A stretch of DNA of 64,000 bases from Morinoia aosen (lineage: Eukaryota > Arthropoda > Malacostraca > Amphipoda > Talitridae): contig CM059578.1 in NCBI GenBank assembly GCA_030386875.1, forward strand, positions 20,135,009 to 20,199,008, in the 5' to 3' direction. Each line of letters starts with the position of its first letter. Position 1 is the first letter of the stretch. Under the pieces are notes generated by a model, which saw nothing but the letters and a program-made list of their open reading frames with translations, did no database searches and had not been told where the DNA came from. Shown in pieces: positions 25,591 through 35,989 of this stretch. The position numbers and the translations under genes are program-made.

Positions 25591-26097
25591 TTAAAAGCCG
25601 TTTCCTAGTTTTTGGTTACTTTTTATTTTTTGAGGGCAAACAATTTTCTGATGTTTTGCAACCATAGAAAGTGCATTATGTATGCATTAATGTGACCAAA
25701 AAATTATTAAATACTATTACTTTCACATTAGTTCAAGAATTACTAGCCACAATGGTCAATGTTGAGTTTAGAGAATCAATGATTTTGAAATTTTTGTTGC
25801 CATGTTTAAAAAATTTGAGACATTTAAAGAGGTTTCATGTGAATGACATTTTGCTTGTAAAGGCTTACTCTTCAAGATATTTAACTTTGAAGTTATAGGA
25901 ACATTTTACATAAAATTGAAACAGACACATAAATATGCTGAAATTTGATATTGAGGTAATGATAGGTATGTGCGTTCCAACAATGCAGCAATGCCGCAAA
26001 GAGCCAGGAGCCATATCGAAACAGCTATTAATGCTATTCCTATCTGAACGTTATTCTTGCTATAACTCAAAAACATTCATGCTATAACTCAAAAAGT

Positions 26098-26430
26098 ACC
26101 CCTCAGGGGGACACAACTATTATATCTATGAGAATTAGCGCTCCCAGGGGACTACGTGAGGGCCCGAGCTAAAGGTTAGGTAGGCTTTCTTTTTGTTAAA
26201 ATAGAATAGGTTTTTGTTATGTTACGGACCATCTTTTTTCCGTTCACTGCTGTACTGTTTTTCAGCAACTACTACTTTCTTCCTAAACTTTTTTTTGTTT
26301 CATGATCTTCTTTCTTAGTTTTCTGTTTCTGTGCCCTTTCTGCATAGATTCTGCATTTCCTTAACTCCATACTTAATGGTGCCTTCTTCCGTACTCTCTT
26401 TGGATAGCCTTTGTTGCGGATAGGAAGGCT
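26098..26430 (-). repeat. 350-bp interspersed repeat, copy 9, reversed
   Basis: A reverse-orientation copy. It starts with the tail cccctcagggggacacaact, then gagggcccgagctaaaggtt, aacggaccatct-like and actgtttttcagcaactac blocks, gattctgcatttccttaac and ataggaaggctt. It stops at the edge of the next foldback element. Confidence 0.8.
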
Positions 26431-26433
26431 TAA

Positions 26434-27889
26434 GGAGACCATCCCAGGCCCGTCGGTCCGGGGGTCATTTCTCATGTTTTTCTTAGAAAAGGACCCTTAG
26501 TTGGTGGACTATTCGGTCCTAAAATTTTATGGCGCTACGGACAAAAATTACAGGGGGGTAAGGGGCCCAAAATTTTTCATTTTTTACTGATTTTGATCCC
26601 ATATAAAAATAAAACAAATGGGAAATGAAAAAAAAAACCTATGTGAGTTTGTTAAAAATGTTCTAAAGATTGTAAAACTGTTTTTGATTTTGTTCAGCAT
26701 CACAACTGAAGAAGGAGTCTCATTTTGAAATATCAATATCAGTGAAAAGCGCCCAAAATTTTCAATTTTTTCCCAATTTTGACCCCATATAAAAAAAGAG
26801 AAAAAATGGGAAATGGAAAAGAAGCTTAACTTGAGTTTGTTAGAAATGTTTCAAGGATTCTAAAACTGTCTTTGTTTTTGTTTTAGCATCAAAACTGAAT
26901 GAGGAATCCTATTTTGAGATATCAATATCAGTGAAATATCAATATCAGTGCAATATCAATTTCAGTGCAATATCAATTTCAGTGCAATATCAATATCAGT
27001 GCAATATCAATATCAGTGCAATATCAATATCAGTGCAATATCAATATCAGTGCAATATCAATATCAGTAAAATATCAATACCTAAAAAACCAATATGTCA
27101 AATTTTTGTAAAATCTAAGGCCTGAATCAAAAACTGAATGAGTTCAATTGTGTTTCTTTTCAAACGTTATATTTCATAGTCAAATTTCATAAGAATCAGA
27201 CTGAAAAAATTAAATTTCATATATGAAAAGAAAAAATTTTTTAACATTTTTTATTTTGGAAATCACAATTTACAGTATGAATATGAAGTTATGTATGAAA
27301 CTTATCAAAATAAAAATTAAAACTGCATTCAATTACATAAATTGTTCATTATATTACACTTCAACAAAAAAATTTTTTTTTTCTTATAGCCTACCCAACA
27401 CTTCTAACTTTCAACATTCAAAATGGGACTAGTCCTTGAGTTTTGATGCTAGAACAAATTTAAAGACAGTTTTAGAATCCTTGAAGAATTTCTAACAAAC
27501 TCATATTCGGCTTTTTTTCAAATTCGAATTCTTTGACAAAAATATATAGCTTCAAAACCAAAAAATTGTTGCTGATTTTTGAAATTTCAAAAAATTTTGG
27601 AAGGAGTAGAAAAAATTTAAATTTGAAAAAAGCCAAATATGAGTTTGTAAGAAATGTTTCAAGGATTCTAAAACTGTCTTTGGTTTTGTTTTAGCATCAA
27701 AACTCAAGGACGGGTCCCATTTTGAATTTTCAATAAAAATGTACCAAAAAACTCATTTTTCATAAAAAAACTAAGGCCTAAATCAAAAAAATGATATGAG
27801 TAAAATAAGGTTTACTTTCAAAAAATACATATACTGGCCAATTTTCAAACTAATCAAATGAAAAAAGTTTTACAGCTGGGATGATCTCC
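26434..27889. mobile_element. Palindromic foldback element, family FB1, copy 2
   Basis: The ends are inverted: GGAGACCATCCCAGG at left and GGAGATCATCCCAG at right read inverted. The left end follows TTAA. It carries the FB1 blocks aaggattctaaaactgtctt, gttttagcatcaaaactcaa and others in both orientations, several times. By shared blocks it is in opposite orientation to the copy at 11,774-12,885. An internal 17-bp minisatellite is listed separately. Confidence 0.65.
26925..27070. repeat. 17-bp tandem repeat inside FB1 copy 2
   Basis: About eight to nine units of caatatcaatatcagtg (17 bp) with occasional caatttcag variants. The array appears to have expanded from a single atatcaatatcagtg motif that is also present just outside it near 26,740. 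Confidence 0.9.
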
Positions 27890-28694
27890 TCAAAGTCAAT
27901 TGTAATAAGCTATTTGGATAATCCCAAGCATGAGCTGGATTGTGCCTTTATTTAGCTTTGAATAAATATTTATGGGAATTGAGCTTGCAACTACTCGTTG
28001 GAAGTTGAAGTTTCACTTGCACTTGAGAAATTTTTCTTCCTAACATATATCAAACAAAAATTTCCACAATTAAGTGACAAATATTTACCCAAGCTTACCA
28101 CTAATTACCAAGCAATGGTAATTTACTTTTGAATTTGTAAGGAGTAATTTTATAGTTTCATGACTTAGGCGCCAGTAAATTTTTGTGAGCCTTTGAGCTC
28201 CATCAGCTCATAATCTTAATTTGTACATACAAGCCTATAGGGTAATTCATCAAATATCGAACAGAAATCACGTGTCTAGAAACAACCTTCATAAATCGGT
28301 AACTTTTGCTCTGAATAACTCTTGCGGGCCTCAAGGTTATTCTTGAACAGTTGCTTTCTTGTTCTGTGATGTCGCTTGAAAGACAACGTAGATTATTGAA
28401 ATGTATTTATTGTTCTAAAAATCGAATTCTTTAGTAACATAATTTCATCAATATCGAACAGGAATCGAACAAGAATTTTGATTCGAACAGGATGGTTTGT
28501 CAATTAGTTCTCTTCGTATAAAAATTTTGTTCGACTATTAGCACGCCACGTATGGTTTGTCTATTAGTACGTCTCGTATATTTTGTCCATTAATATGCCT
28601 CGTATGGTCTATCTATTTGTACACCTCATGTGGCCACTTGGAAAATAAACATTTTTCTTTCATTCTTTTTTCTTTGGTGCACTGGATTTTCTTG

Positions 28695-28880
28695 GAAGTG
28701 CTCGCGGTGGCATATCGGTTAAGGGATCGGACTTGTATGTTGGAGTCGCGCGTTCGTATCCCGGCGCTGGCGCTGCGATTTTCCCCGTTGGGTATAATGG
28801 AAAGCTCAAGCACAATACCCCACTCGACCCAGGTGTCGGAAATGGGTACCGGCTTTACGGGGGAACCGTCATGGTGTCCT
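28695..28880 (+). mobile_element. tRNA-derived SINE
   Basis: An A-box-like tggcatatcgg (28708-28718) and a B-box-like cgttcgtatcc (28751-28761) lie 33 bases apart, the spacing of a pol III internal promoter. The segment between can be drawn as anticodon and T arms, but the acceptor stem does not close well, so it is a SINE head rather than a working tRNA. The GC-rich body runs to about 28,880. The right end is uncertain. Confidence 0.6.
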
Positions 28881-29444
28881 ATATATAGTGTTAGTTATAA
28901 GACATTTGAAAAACCAATGCTTAAAATCATTTGTATCAGGCTTGATTGGAAATAAAGCATCCCAAAGATGCCGATGTTTGTTTTGTTTGTTTGAAATAAC
29001 TGTCTCATTACTTATTTTCAAGATGCATTTGAATGGAGAGTTATCAAAATTTGAATATGATGTCGATGTTTCATTTGCAGTGTTTGTTGAACCATCATTG
29101 TGATCATCAACCTGTGTGACCTTTTTTGGAGTAGAGTGTAAAGCACTCGTCAATGAATTATTATTGATGCTTGCATCAATTTTCTTGGCAAGGGATTGAT
29201 CATCAGTAAATGTAGCCAGACAAATCATTGATGATCTTGAGGGCTTTGGAACACCAGCAGATGATTGATAGCCCCTCACCAGAATTCCCATCTTCAACTA
29301 TTCAATGTTATTATCAAGCGTTAATACAATATTTTAATGAAATAAAACAGGCGTTCAATAGATCGATTCAGTTATTTAAAAGAATTAAGAACCGAAAAGC
29401 TTTGTTCGAGGCATAAATTCATGATTTTTAAGGAATTTTGATTC

Positions 29445-30000
29445 GAACACCTTTGGGTAAATGTTGAGGACTTGACCATAATCGATTTTCCACTCTTTGA
29501 TCAATAAAGATTGTTGATGAAACCAAAATAAACAAGTTTTCTTCAATGCACTTTCCGGCGGAAATAAGTATTTTGAAAGTTATGGCATTAAATGAGTTAC
29601 CGTAACTCCAGTGTTTGAGGCGGGAAAAAATATACCGCGCGGTCCGACGTGAAAGTAAACAGGCGTTCCCGCGCGCCAACCAAGCCAACGAAGAGCAAAC
29701 CCCCTATTACAAACGTAAAGAGGTTGGGTCGTGAGGGGTAGCAACAGTTCTTTTAATGAAAATTATAAAACTAAAAGAACTGTGGCTACCCCTCACGACC
29801 CAACCTCTATACGTTTGTAATAGGGTGATGCACACTGGAGTTCCGGTAACTCATTTAACGCCATAACTTTTAAAATACTCATTTCCGCCGGAAAGTGCAT
29901 TGAAGAAAACTTGTTTATTTTGGTCTCATCAACAATCTTTGTTGATCAAAAAGTGGAAAATCGATTATGGTCAAGTCCTCAACATTTACCCACCTTTGTT
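29445..30000. repeat. Long inverted repeat (hairpin), arms about 220-310 bp
   Basis: The left arm (29,445-29,760) and right arm (29,778-30,000) are near-perfect inverted copies. Both contain the cggcggaaat/atttccgccg, aacaagttttcttcaatgca and gaggttgggtcgtgagggg blocks, around a 20-base AT-rich loop. The left arm carries an extra GC-rich insert of about 85 bases (29,620-29,705). No gene is inside. Confidence 0.9.
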
Positions 30001-30613
30001 CAGTATTTAATACTGACATGAAAAAGGAACTGAATGTCGAACATGGAATAATTATCAAGTTTTTGGCGGAAAAGAAAAAAATACAGTAACAGAACATCAT
30101 ATGACCACACTACTCTCTAGTTATGACGGGAGGTTGACGGTGACCCAACAACAATTAAACCGTCGCAATTTTCCCGAGGTGCGTAAGATTTTTCCAGTGA
30201 AAAATTTCGACCAATTTGTAAGGGTCGTACAGAAAATGCGTTCGCAACAGCAGGTAGCAGTTTGCAGCTCACAGAAATGAGCTTTTATCACTAAAATAGG
30301 AGTTTTAGATGTAAGATCACTGGCACTGAGCAAGTTTGGATGCTTACTAAATTTATTACGCGCATATTTCCAAAGTTGTTCGATAATCAGTTCAGTTCGA
30401 CATTTGATGAATTACCCTAGCATACTCACAAAATTTCATAATATTGTTCCACTTAGTTGAAGGCAATAAAGATATATACGTAATTTTGAAGTCCTCGTAC
30501 TCGAAATCATGCCAAGTAAAGGGCAAAGAACCTACCCTTTATGAGAAGTTATACTTTCACTCTACTCTGTACAGAAGAAATGTAACTGAAAATACGTCTA
30601 GGTAGAAACTTAC

Positions 30614-30662
30614 GAGACGACGGAATTTTTTCAGGGTCATCCTTTTTCTTCTGAATTGACAT
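30614..30662 (-). CDS. NDUFB6: NDUFB6 exon 1 (candidate), start codon
   Basis: On the minus strand an ATG at 30662-30660 opens MSIQKKKDDPEKIPSS and runs 49 nt to a strong donor GTAAGT. It ends one base into a codon, exactly the phase exon 2 requires, and the joined codon would be proline. A short, charged N-terminus before the conserved GGV block is normal for this family. The total open frame would be 168 codons including the stop. Support is splice consensus, phase and position only; another small exon upstream of exon 2 could replace it. Confidence 0.5.
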
Positions 30663-30900
30663 GTTTAAACGAAGTGGCTGTTACCGGCTGAAAAACAGCA
30701 GTACCAGTTAAATGTCGATGTCCCCAATGTTTACCACTCCACTGGTTGCCGGAGCACCGTGAATGAAAAATCGAGGGCACTACCACTATAATTATTGGTC
30801 AAAGCCGCTAAGCTCCTAAGACGCAGAAACAAAATACTGGAACGTTTAGTGTATAAACGGGTGAAATTAATTTCTCCCTGTTTCTCGTATTAGATATATG
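30663..30900 (-). promoter_or_regulatory. Possible NDUFB6 promoter and 5' UTR
   Basis: The minus-strand sequence upstream of the candidate ATG has a CCAAT motif (ttgaccaataatta, near 30,788-30,800) about 130 bases upstream and no TATA box. The assignment depends on exon 1 being right. Confidence 0.25.
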
Positions 30901-31391
30901 GAAAAATACAAATATTAATACAAGAATGCAAGGAAACACTGAAATGACGGAAAATACTGAAATCCATTGTAGGTGAGCACCTGAGAAAATAGAATTGACT
31001 CACCTTATTCGTGATAATGCTCTCCCAACTGGTGAAAATAAAAATTACTCTGTGACTCTGGAAGCAATGGAAAACGAGACCCAAATATGTCAAACCTCCA
31101 GCCTGCACGCCAAACGAAAACGGCACCTGACCAGAGAGCCTGCTCACACAACCTCAATTCACCACCTCTTTTTTTCGACTATCGTTCCGAGCAGCCATCA
31201 CCTCACCATGGAGAAAAAAATATGCAACCACTTGCATAGAGGCTACATTTTTACCATAAGTTACCCATTAGGGCTATGACATCTAATGATGTTAATTTTA
31301 TTTTCTTATAGCAATGAAGAACACTAACATCTTTTCATAGAAATGTGTTGTGTTGGTGCTTGTTGGAACTTGCAGGACGGGACCATGTGGG
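30901..31391. other. Intergenic, nothing recognised
   Basis: Short open frames on both strands (for example 30,995-31,279 plus) have no recognisable domain. The last five bases, GTGGG, are the left target duplication of Gypsy-1. Confidence 0.5.
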
Positions 31392-31692
31392 TGTGGGGTT
31401 TTTGTCGCCACCCACGAGTTACGTGGGTGATCTGGTTGTCGTACCCTGCCGCAACCGCCTCGGGTGGCTGACGCGCTGCCGCGGCAGTACGGTTATGGAA
31501 GTGATTGAGTGCAGACGCGCGTGCTTTCGTCCTTCGTTCGTGTTATCTTCGCTGCGATCGGTACCTGTGTGAGGCTGGCGAGTGCTTTGCTTCCGTTCTT
31601 TTGGGAGAACAGGAGGGTAAAACAGCTGAGGCAGCTGTTTTGCGGTTGCTGTTAACGTGACGGCACGCGGCAACGGTAAAGGTAAGCCAACA
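31392..31692 (+). repeat. Gypsy-1 5' LTR
   Basis: 301 bp, starts TGTGGGGTTTTTGTCGCC and ends GGTAAGCCAACA, colinear with the 3' LTR without gaps. Confidence 0.93.
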
Positions 31693-31839
31693 AGCTATCT
31701 AGGCTTTTGGCCTAGGTAGCCATCTTGTGGGTAGCAAGATAGCGGCGGCTGGAGAGGCTGCGTCAGCTGAGGCAGCTGAGAAGGCTGTGGCAGCCGGAGC
31801 TGGCGATGCAGGATCGCCAGTGCCGCCGGCGGGGAGCAC

Positions 31840-33045
31840 GTGGGAGTGCTTGTGGATGTTAGCCTGTTGGCTAACATCCTGACTCAGGCGCGTGGCCCGA
31901 TCCTCGACCAGTTGTCTAGGCAGCTGCCTAAGTTGACGGGCGATGGATCGGTCGACGCGCTGGAGTGGCATGAGAACCTGGAGAGGCTCTGCCAGCTGGA
32001 GCGCGTAGCTCCGACCGACGTCATCGGGTTCATGCTCGACGGCAACGCCGCTCGAGTGTTTCGCTCCATGACTGTCGGTGATGCTGCTCAGTGGCAGGTA
32101 GTTCGGTCTACGCTGGCCTCGCAATTTGCATTGCCTATGCAGGAGGCATATAGGTGGTTCACCGTCCGTCGGCTTGCAGCCGGGGAGTCGGTAGACGTGT
32201 ACCTGGATGACTTGGCGCGTCTGGGTGGGGGAGTGGGGTCGACTAAGAAGGATTTGATTTTTAGGGTCAAGTTCTACGAGGGTCTCCCCACTACTCTGTA
32301 TACTTGGGCAGTTTCGCGTGAGGACGCGTATACTGCGCCGTTCGATGCTGTGGTGTCGAAAGTGCGGGAGAGAATGGCCGCAAAGAGGGCTGTAGCCGGG
32401 CGAGGCCAGGGGGGCAGGCTCGGGGCAGACCTTGCTGCTTCGGGGAAGCAGGACAGTGGTGGCAAGGGTGCTTGCTACCGCTGTGGCAGTGCACATCGCG
32501 TGAGGGTTTGCCCTCAGAAGCAAGGCGTTGCGGCGCCTGCTGGTAGGGGGGTCGCGAAAGCTCCGAAAAGAAAGTTGACATGCTTTGCGTGTGGAGAGGT
32601 CGGGCATTTCGCTTGCGACTGTCCGGCGGTAGGTATTCATACAGTTGGTGGGTCGGGTTTTTCTGCGGAGGACGCCAGTCGGGCGACGCGTCCTCCTCAA
32701 TGGAAACCGTGTAAGCCGAGCTTACCGGAGGTCTCCTCCCCCGAGGGAGGTGACGGCGCCCCCTCGGAGAGAGCGACCTTGAGCAGCACGAGTGTGTCGC
32801 TGGGGCGGGGCGATCTAGAATCGCTCGGAGCGACTGGCGTTACGACGGGGTGTCGGTTGCCAGTCGTTCGTGCCATCTTGAATGGGCATTGTTCTTGGTT
32901 TCTGGTAGACTCCGGGAGCGAGCGGACGGTGGTTTGTCCGCAGGTGGTGGTGGGCCAACGCCCCCGGCCGGGGCGGCCGTTGCTAACGGCGGACGGCAGA
33001 ACTTCCCATGTGGGGAAGCACTGTCGTGTGGTAGTCGGGTTGTAG
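31840..33045 (+). pseudogene. Gypsy-1 gag and protease
   Basis: A 401-codon frame. A capsid-like region (about residues 20-185) includes an SVDVYLDDLARL-type segment. It is followed by two CCHC zinc knuckles, CYRCGSAHRVRVC (from 32473; spacing C-2-C-3-H-4-C) and CFACGEVGHFACDC (from 32581; C-2-C-4-H-4-C), which bind the RNA genome. Near the end FLVDSGSERTVV carries the aspartic-protease catalytic DSG. The frame stops at 33045 before the second protease signature. That signature (DYLLGSDVIDH, near 33,100-33,135) lies in another frame, so a frameshift splits the protease. Confidence 0.8.
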
Positions 33046-35949
33046 GGGCATTGCTTTGGTGTCACTGCGCTCGTCATGCCGGAGTTGGGGATCTTGGCGT
33101 GGACTATCTCCTAGGGAGTGATGTTATTGATCACATGGGGGCGTCACCGTCAGGAGAGGTCCTGACTCGAAATATGCAGTTGACTGGGGGAGATCATGGT
33201 CAGCTGGATGCTGTAGGGAGTCCAGCAATGGATTCGCCTGTGCCAAGCTGGGAGCCGGCGTGGTGGCAGGGTCGGGGTCGATGGAGTCGAGAGGTGCGCC
33301 AGCGCCGATCGAGATTGTCGACCCTGACTTTGTTGCTAGGTTCGCTGACGGTCTGTGGACCGTCAGTTGGCGGTGGTCCGAGAAGCCGCCCGAGGGGTTG
33401 CAGACTCGGATCGCGGAGTACGGATGTACTCGGGCGCCTCACGTGCGTGAGCGCTATGACGCGGAGATTCAGAGTTGGATCTCGAAGGGTTGGTTGAGGC
33501 AGTGGGCATAGCCCCATCCAGGGCGTCATTCCGCTGCTGGCCGTCGTGCAACCAACGAAGAACAAAGTCCGTCCGGCCATGGATTATCGTGAGTTGAACG
33601 GCTTTGTCGAGTGTCATACTGGTGATGACATGGTCGCTGTGTGTGGCGACAAGATTCGGAAATGGTGGCAGCTGCGGGGCGAGCTTAAGGTCGTCGACCT
33701 TAAGTCAGCGTACCTGCAGATCCACGTTTCCGAGGATCTGTGGCGATACCAGATCGTGAAGTTTAAGGGTGTGCCTTACGCTTTGACGCGATTAGGCTTT
33801 GGCCTCTAGTGTGCGCCCCGAATCATGACGGTGATTCTCGGCAAGGTTCTGTTGTTGAACGACCGAGTTCGTCAAGGGACAGACCACTATATCGATGATA
33901 TAGTGGTTTGTGAGTCCATTCCCAGTGCTCAGGAGCTCCGGGAGCATTTGGCGAGGTACGGACTTGTGACTAAGGAACCTGAGAGCCTGGATGGAGGCAG
34001 GTTATTGGAAATTTCCTTATGGAAAGATTCCAATGGACATCTTCGGATGTCGAGGGGGACTGCTCTCTCCGAGTTCGGTTTTGTAAATGCCGGCTTAACG
34101 AAGAGAGGGCTGTTTTTCTTGTGTGGTCGATTAGTCGGCTATTACGCCGTGGCGGGGTGGCTGCGTCCATGTTGCAGTTTCTTGAAACGGCTGGGATGCA
34201 GCGGCTCTTGGGACGACTCGGTTGACAGTTCTGTCAGTTTGTTGGCTGGGGAGCTGTTGGCGCGAACTCGTCGGGAGGACCCTGTTGGGGGCGTGTGAGG
34301 TGTCGACCCGCATGGTAGGGTTACCGTGTGGGCTGATGCCAGCTCCCTCGGAGTTTGTGTGGCCCTTGAGGTCGATGGCCGCATTGTGGAGGATGCGTCT
34401 TGGCTCCGAAAAGAGTCAGACCACCTTCAAATCAATGTGGCCGAGTTGGAGGCGGTGGCGCGGGGTACCAATTTGGCGATTGCGTGGGGTTTTAAGGCAT
34501 TCACGGTCGCCAGTGATTCCCGGACAGTCTTCACATGGATGGACAACACTGTCGACGGCCGCAATCGTGTTCGCACGAAGAGCCCGGCGGAGATGCTCGT
34601 GAAGCGACGTCTCGGGGTGATCCGTGAGACGATCGCTGAGCATGGTCTGGTCGTGTCTGTTTGCTTCGTCTCGACGATCGAGAACAAGGCCGACCAGCTG
34701 ACCAGGGTACCTAAGAGGTGGCTTAGTTACCACGATGGTGGTGGAGCCGTCGCAGAGGTGTCTGCCATGCTTGCCACTGGAGAGAGTCTCGAGGATGCCA
34801 TTTGGGCGGCTCATCTGCCGCATCATTTGGGCATCGATCGGACGTTCTACTTGGCGCGTCAGATCCGTAGTGATCTGTCGCGCGAACAGGTGAAGCGTGA
34901 CCTGGCTGGATGCGAGTCCTGCCAGCGGATCGATCCTGCGGTGCGGGAGGAAAATCTCGTGGAGCGAGGGGGTCTGTCTGTGTAGGAGAGTTGGCGCCGG
35001 GTTGCGGTTGACGTAACCCATTATGGCAACAAGCTCTACTTGTCCATGGTTGACTGAGGACCCTCGCGGCTCGCCATCTGGCGACGGCTGCTGAATGAGT
35101 CTGCAGTGAGCATCGTCGCTGATTTGCGTGAGGTCGTAATTGAGCGAGGGCCGTGTGACGAGTTGTTACTGGACAATTCTACGGCATTCCGATCAGCGAC
35201 TGTGGAGCAGTTCGCTGATGCGTGGGGGATTTCACTGCGATTCCGTGCTGCCTACGCCCCGAGCGGCAACGGGATCGTTGAGAGAAATCACCGAATGATC
35301 AAGAGGATCGCCGCGAGGGGAGGTATCACTCCTGAAGAGGCTACATTTTGGTACAATGTGACGCTCCGGAAGGACACTGATGCGGGCTCAGTCCCTTCGA
35401 GCGGTATTTTTCGGTATCGCTGGCGAGTGCCGTTCGACGTCAATCTTCGGGTGATTGATGGCTGCGCACACAACAGCTTTGCTGTTGGTGATGAGGTGTG
35501 GGGGAAACCCCCACTGCCTTCATGTACCGAAGCAGTGGACGTCTGGTGAGGTCACCAGCGTCGTGTCTAAGTACGTAGTCTGCGTAGACGGCACGCCTAG
35601 GCATGTGCGCGACGTCAGGAGACGGCGGATTGGTGGTGAACGGGGCCGTGTTCCCGAGAACACGAGAAAATGGCGCCGCGGAACCCGAAGCAGTGAGCTT
35701 CGGTGGAGGTGGCGGCGGCGGTGCAGCTCCTCTTGCGTTGCCCGAGAGAGTGGTTGTTGACGCACTAAACGCGGCGCCAGCGGTGCCAGCGGCAGATAAC
35801 GCGTCGAGTGAAGACGACCCTGAAGAAGAGGGCGAGGAGCCCGCCGCTATCGAAAGAGATGCGGAGCAGCAACAGGGGGAGCCTGCGCCATTGAGGCGGT
35901 CACGCCGTGAGCGACGGCGTCCCTCGTACCAAGACGAGTACGAGTGCTA
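33046..35949 (+). pseudogene. Gypsy-1 pol: RT, RNase H, integrase (broken)
   Basis: The RT palm begins in the frame around 33,260-33,508. A one-base frameshift near 33,506 moves it to the frame holding QPTKNKVRPAMDYRELN, LVDLKSAYLQ-like and GVPYALTRLGFGL, then a stop (33,807) and YIDDIVV, the catalytic pair. After a TGA (34,296) comes RNase H with WADAS, NVAELEAV, ASDSRTVF and ENKADQLTR (the D-E-D-D residues). Integrase has an HHCC finger (HHLGIDRTF ... CESC), then D in VAVDVTHY, D in LLLDNSTAF and E in GNGIVERNHR, interrupted by stops at 34,983 and 35,055. A final frameshift near 35,530 leads to a basic C-terminus ending near 35,949. Confidence 0.82.
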
Positions 35950-35989
35950 GGCACCCCGCCACGCTAGTTTCCTGAGAAACTGGGGTAGA

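Larger units (their letters stand above)
28240..30417. mobile_element. 2.2-kb DNA transposon remnant, TA-flanked
   Basis: Terminal inverted repeats: GGGTAATTCATCAAATATCG at the left and GGGTAATTCATCAAATGTCG at the right read inverted, both followed by AAC. TA flanks both ends (28238-28239 and 30418-30419), as in the Tc1/mariner/pogo superfamily. A minus-strand frame at 29297-28869 (142 aa) contains SPFKCILKISNETVISNK, which resembles the region after the catalytic domain in pogo/Tigger transposases; this is a weak clue. No DDE domain is recognisable. A SINE and a long internal hairpin sit inside. Confidence 0.65.
19074..30613 (-). other. NDUFB6 intron 1 (if exon 1 is correct)
   Basis: An 11.5-kb intron dominated by repeats: Tc1 remnant, 18-bp minisatellite, foldback elements, one reversed 350-bp repeat, and a TA-flanked DNA transposon with a SINE. 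Stretches with nothing I can name are 21,650-24,300 and 25,600-26,090, both AT-rich. Confidence 0.5.

Noticed and set aside
28700..28770. Functional tRNA gene
   Set aside because: A- and B-box-like motifs are present, but the acceptor stem does not pair properly and the body continues as a SINE.
30995..31279. 94-codon plus frame between NDUFB6 and Gypsy-1
   Set aside because: No recognisable domain, no splice context I can support, and composition like the surrounding noncoding DNA.
31699..32700. 333-codon minus frame opposite Gypsy-1 gag
   Set aside because: Antisense shadow of the gag frame, which has two zinc knuckles and the protease motif on plus.
34416..35021. 201-codon minus frame opposite Gypsy-1 RNase H
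   Set aside because: Shadow of GC-rich pol coding sequence on plus; the plus frame has clear RNase H and integrase residues.
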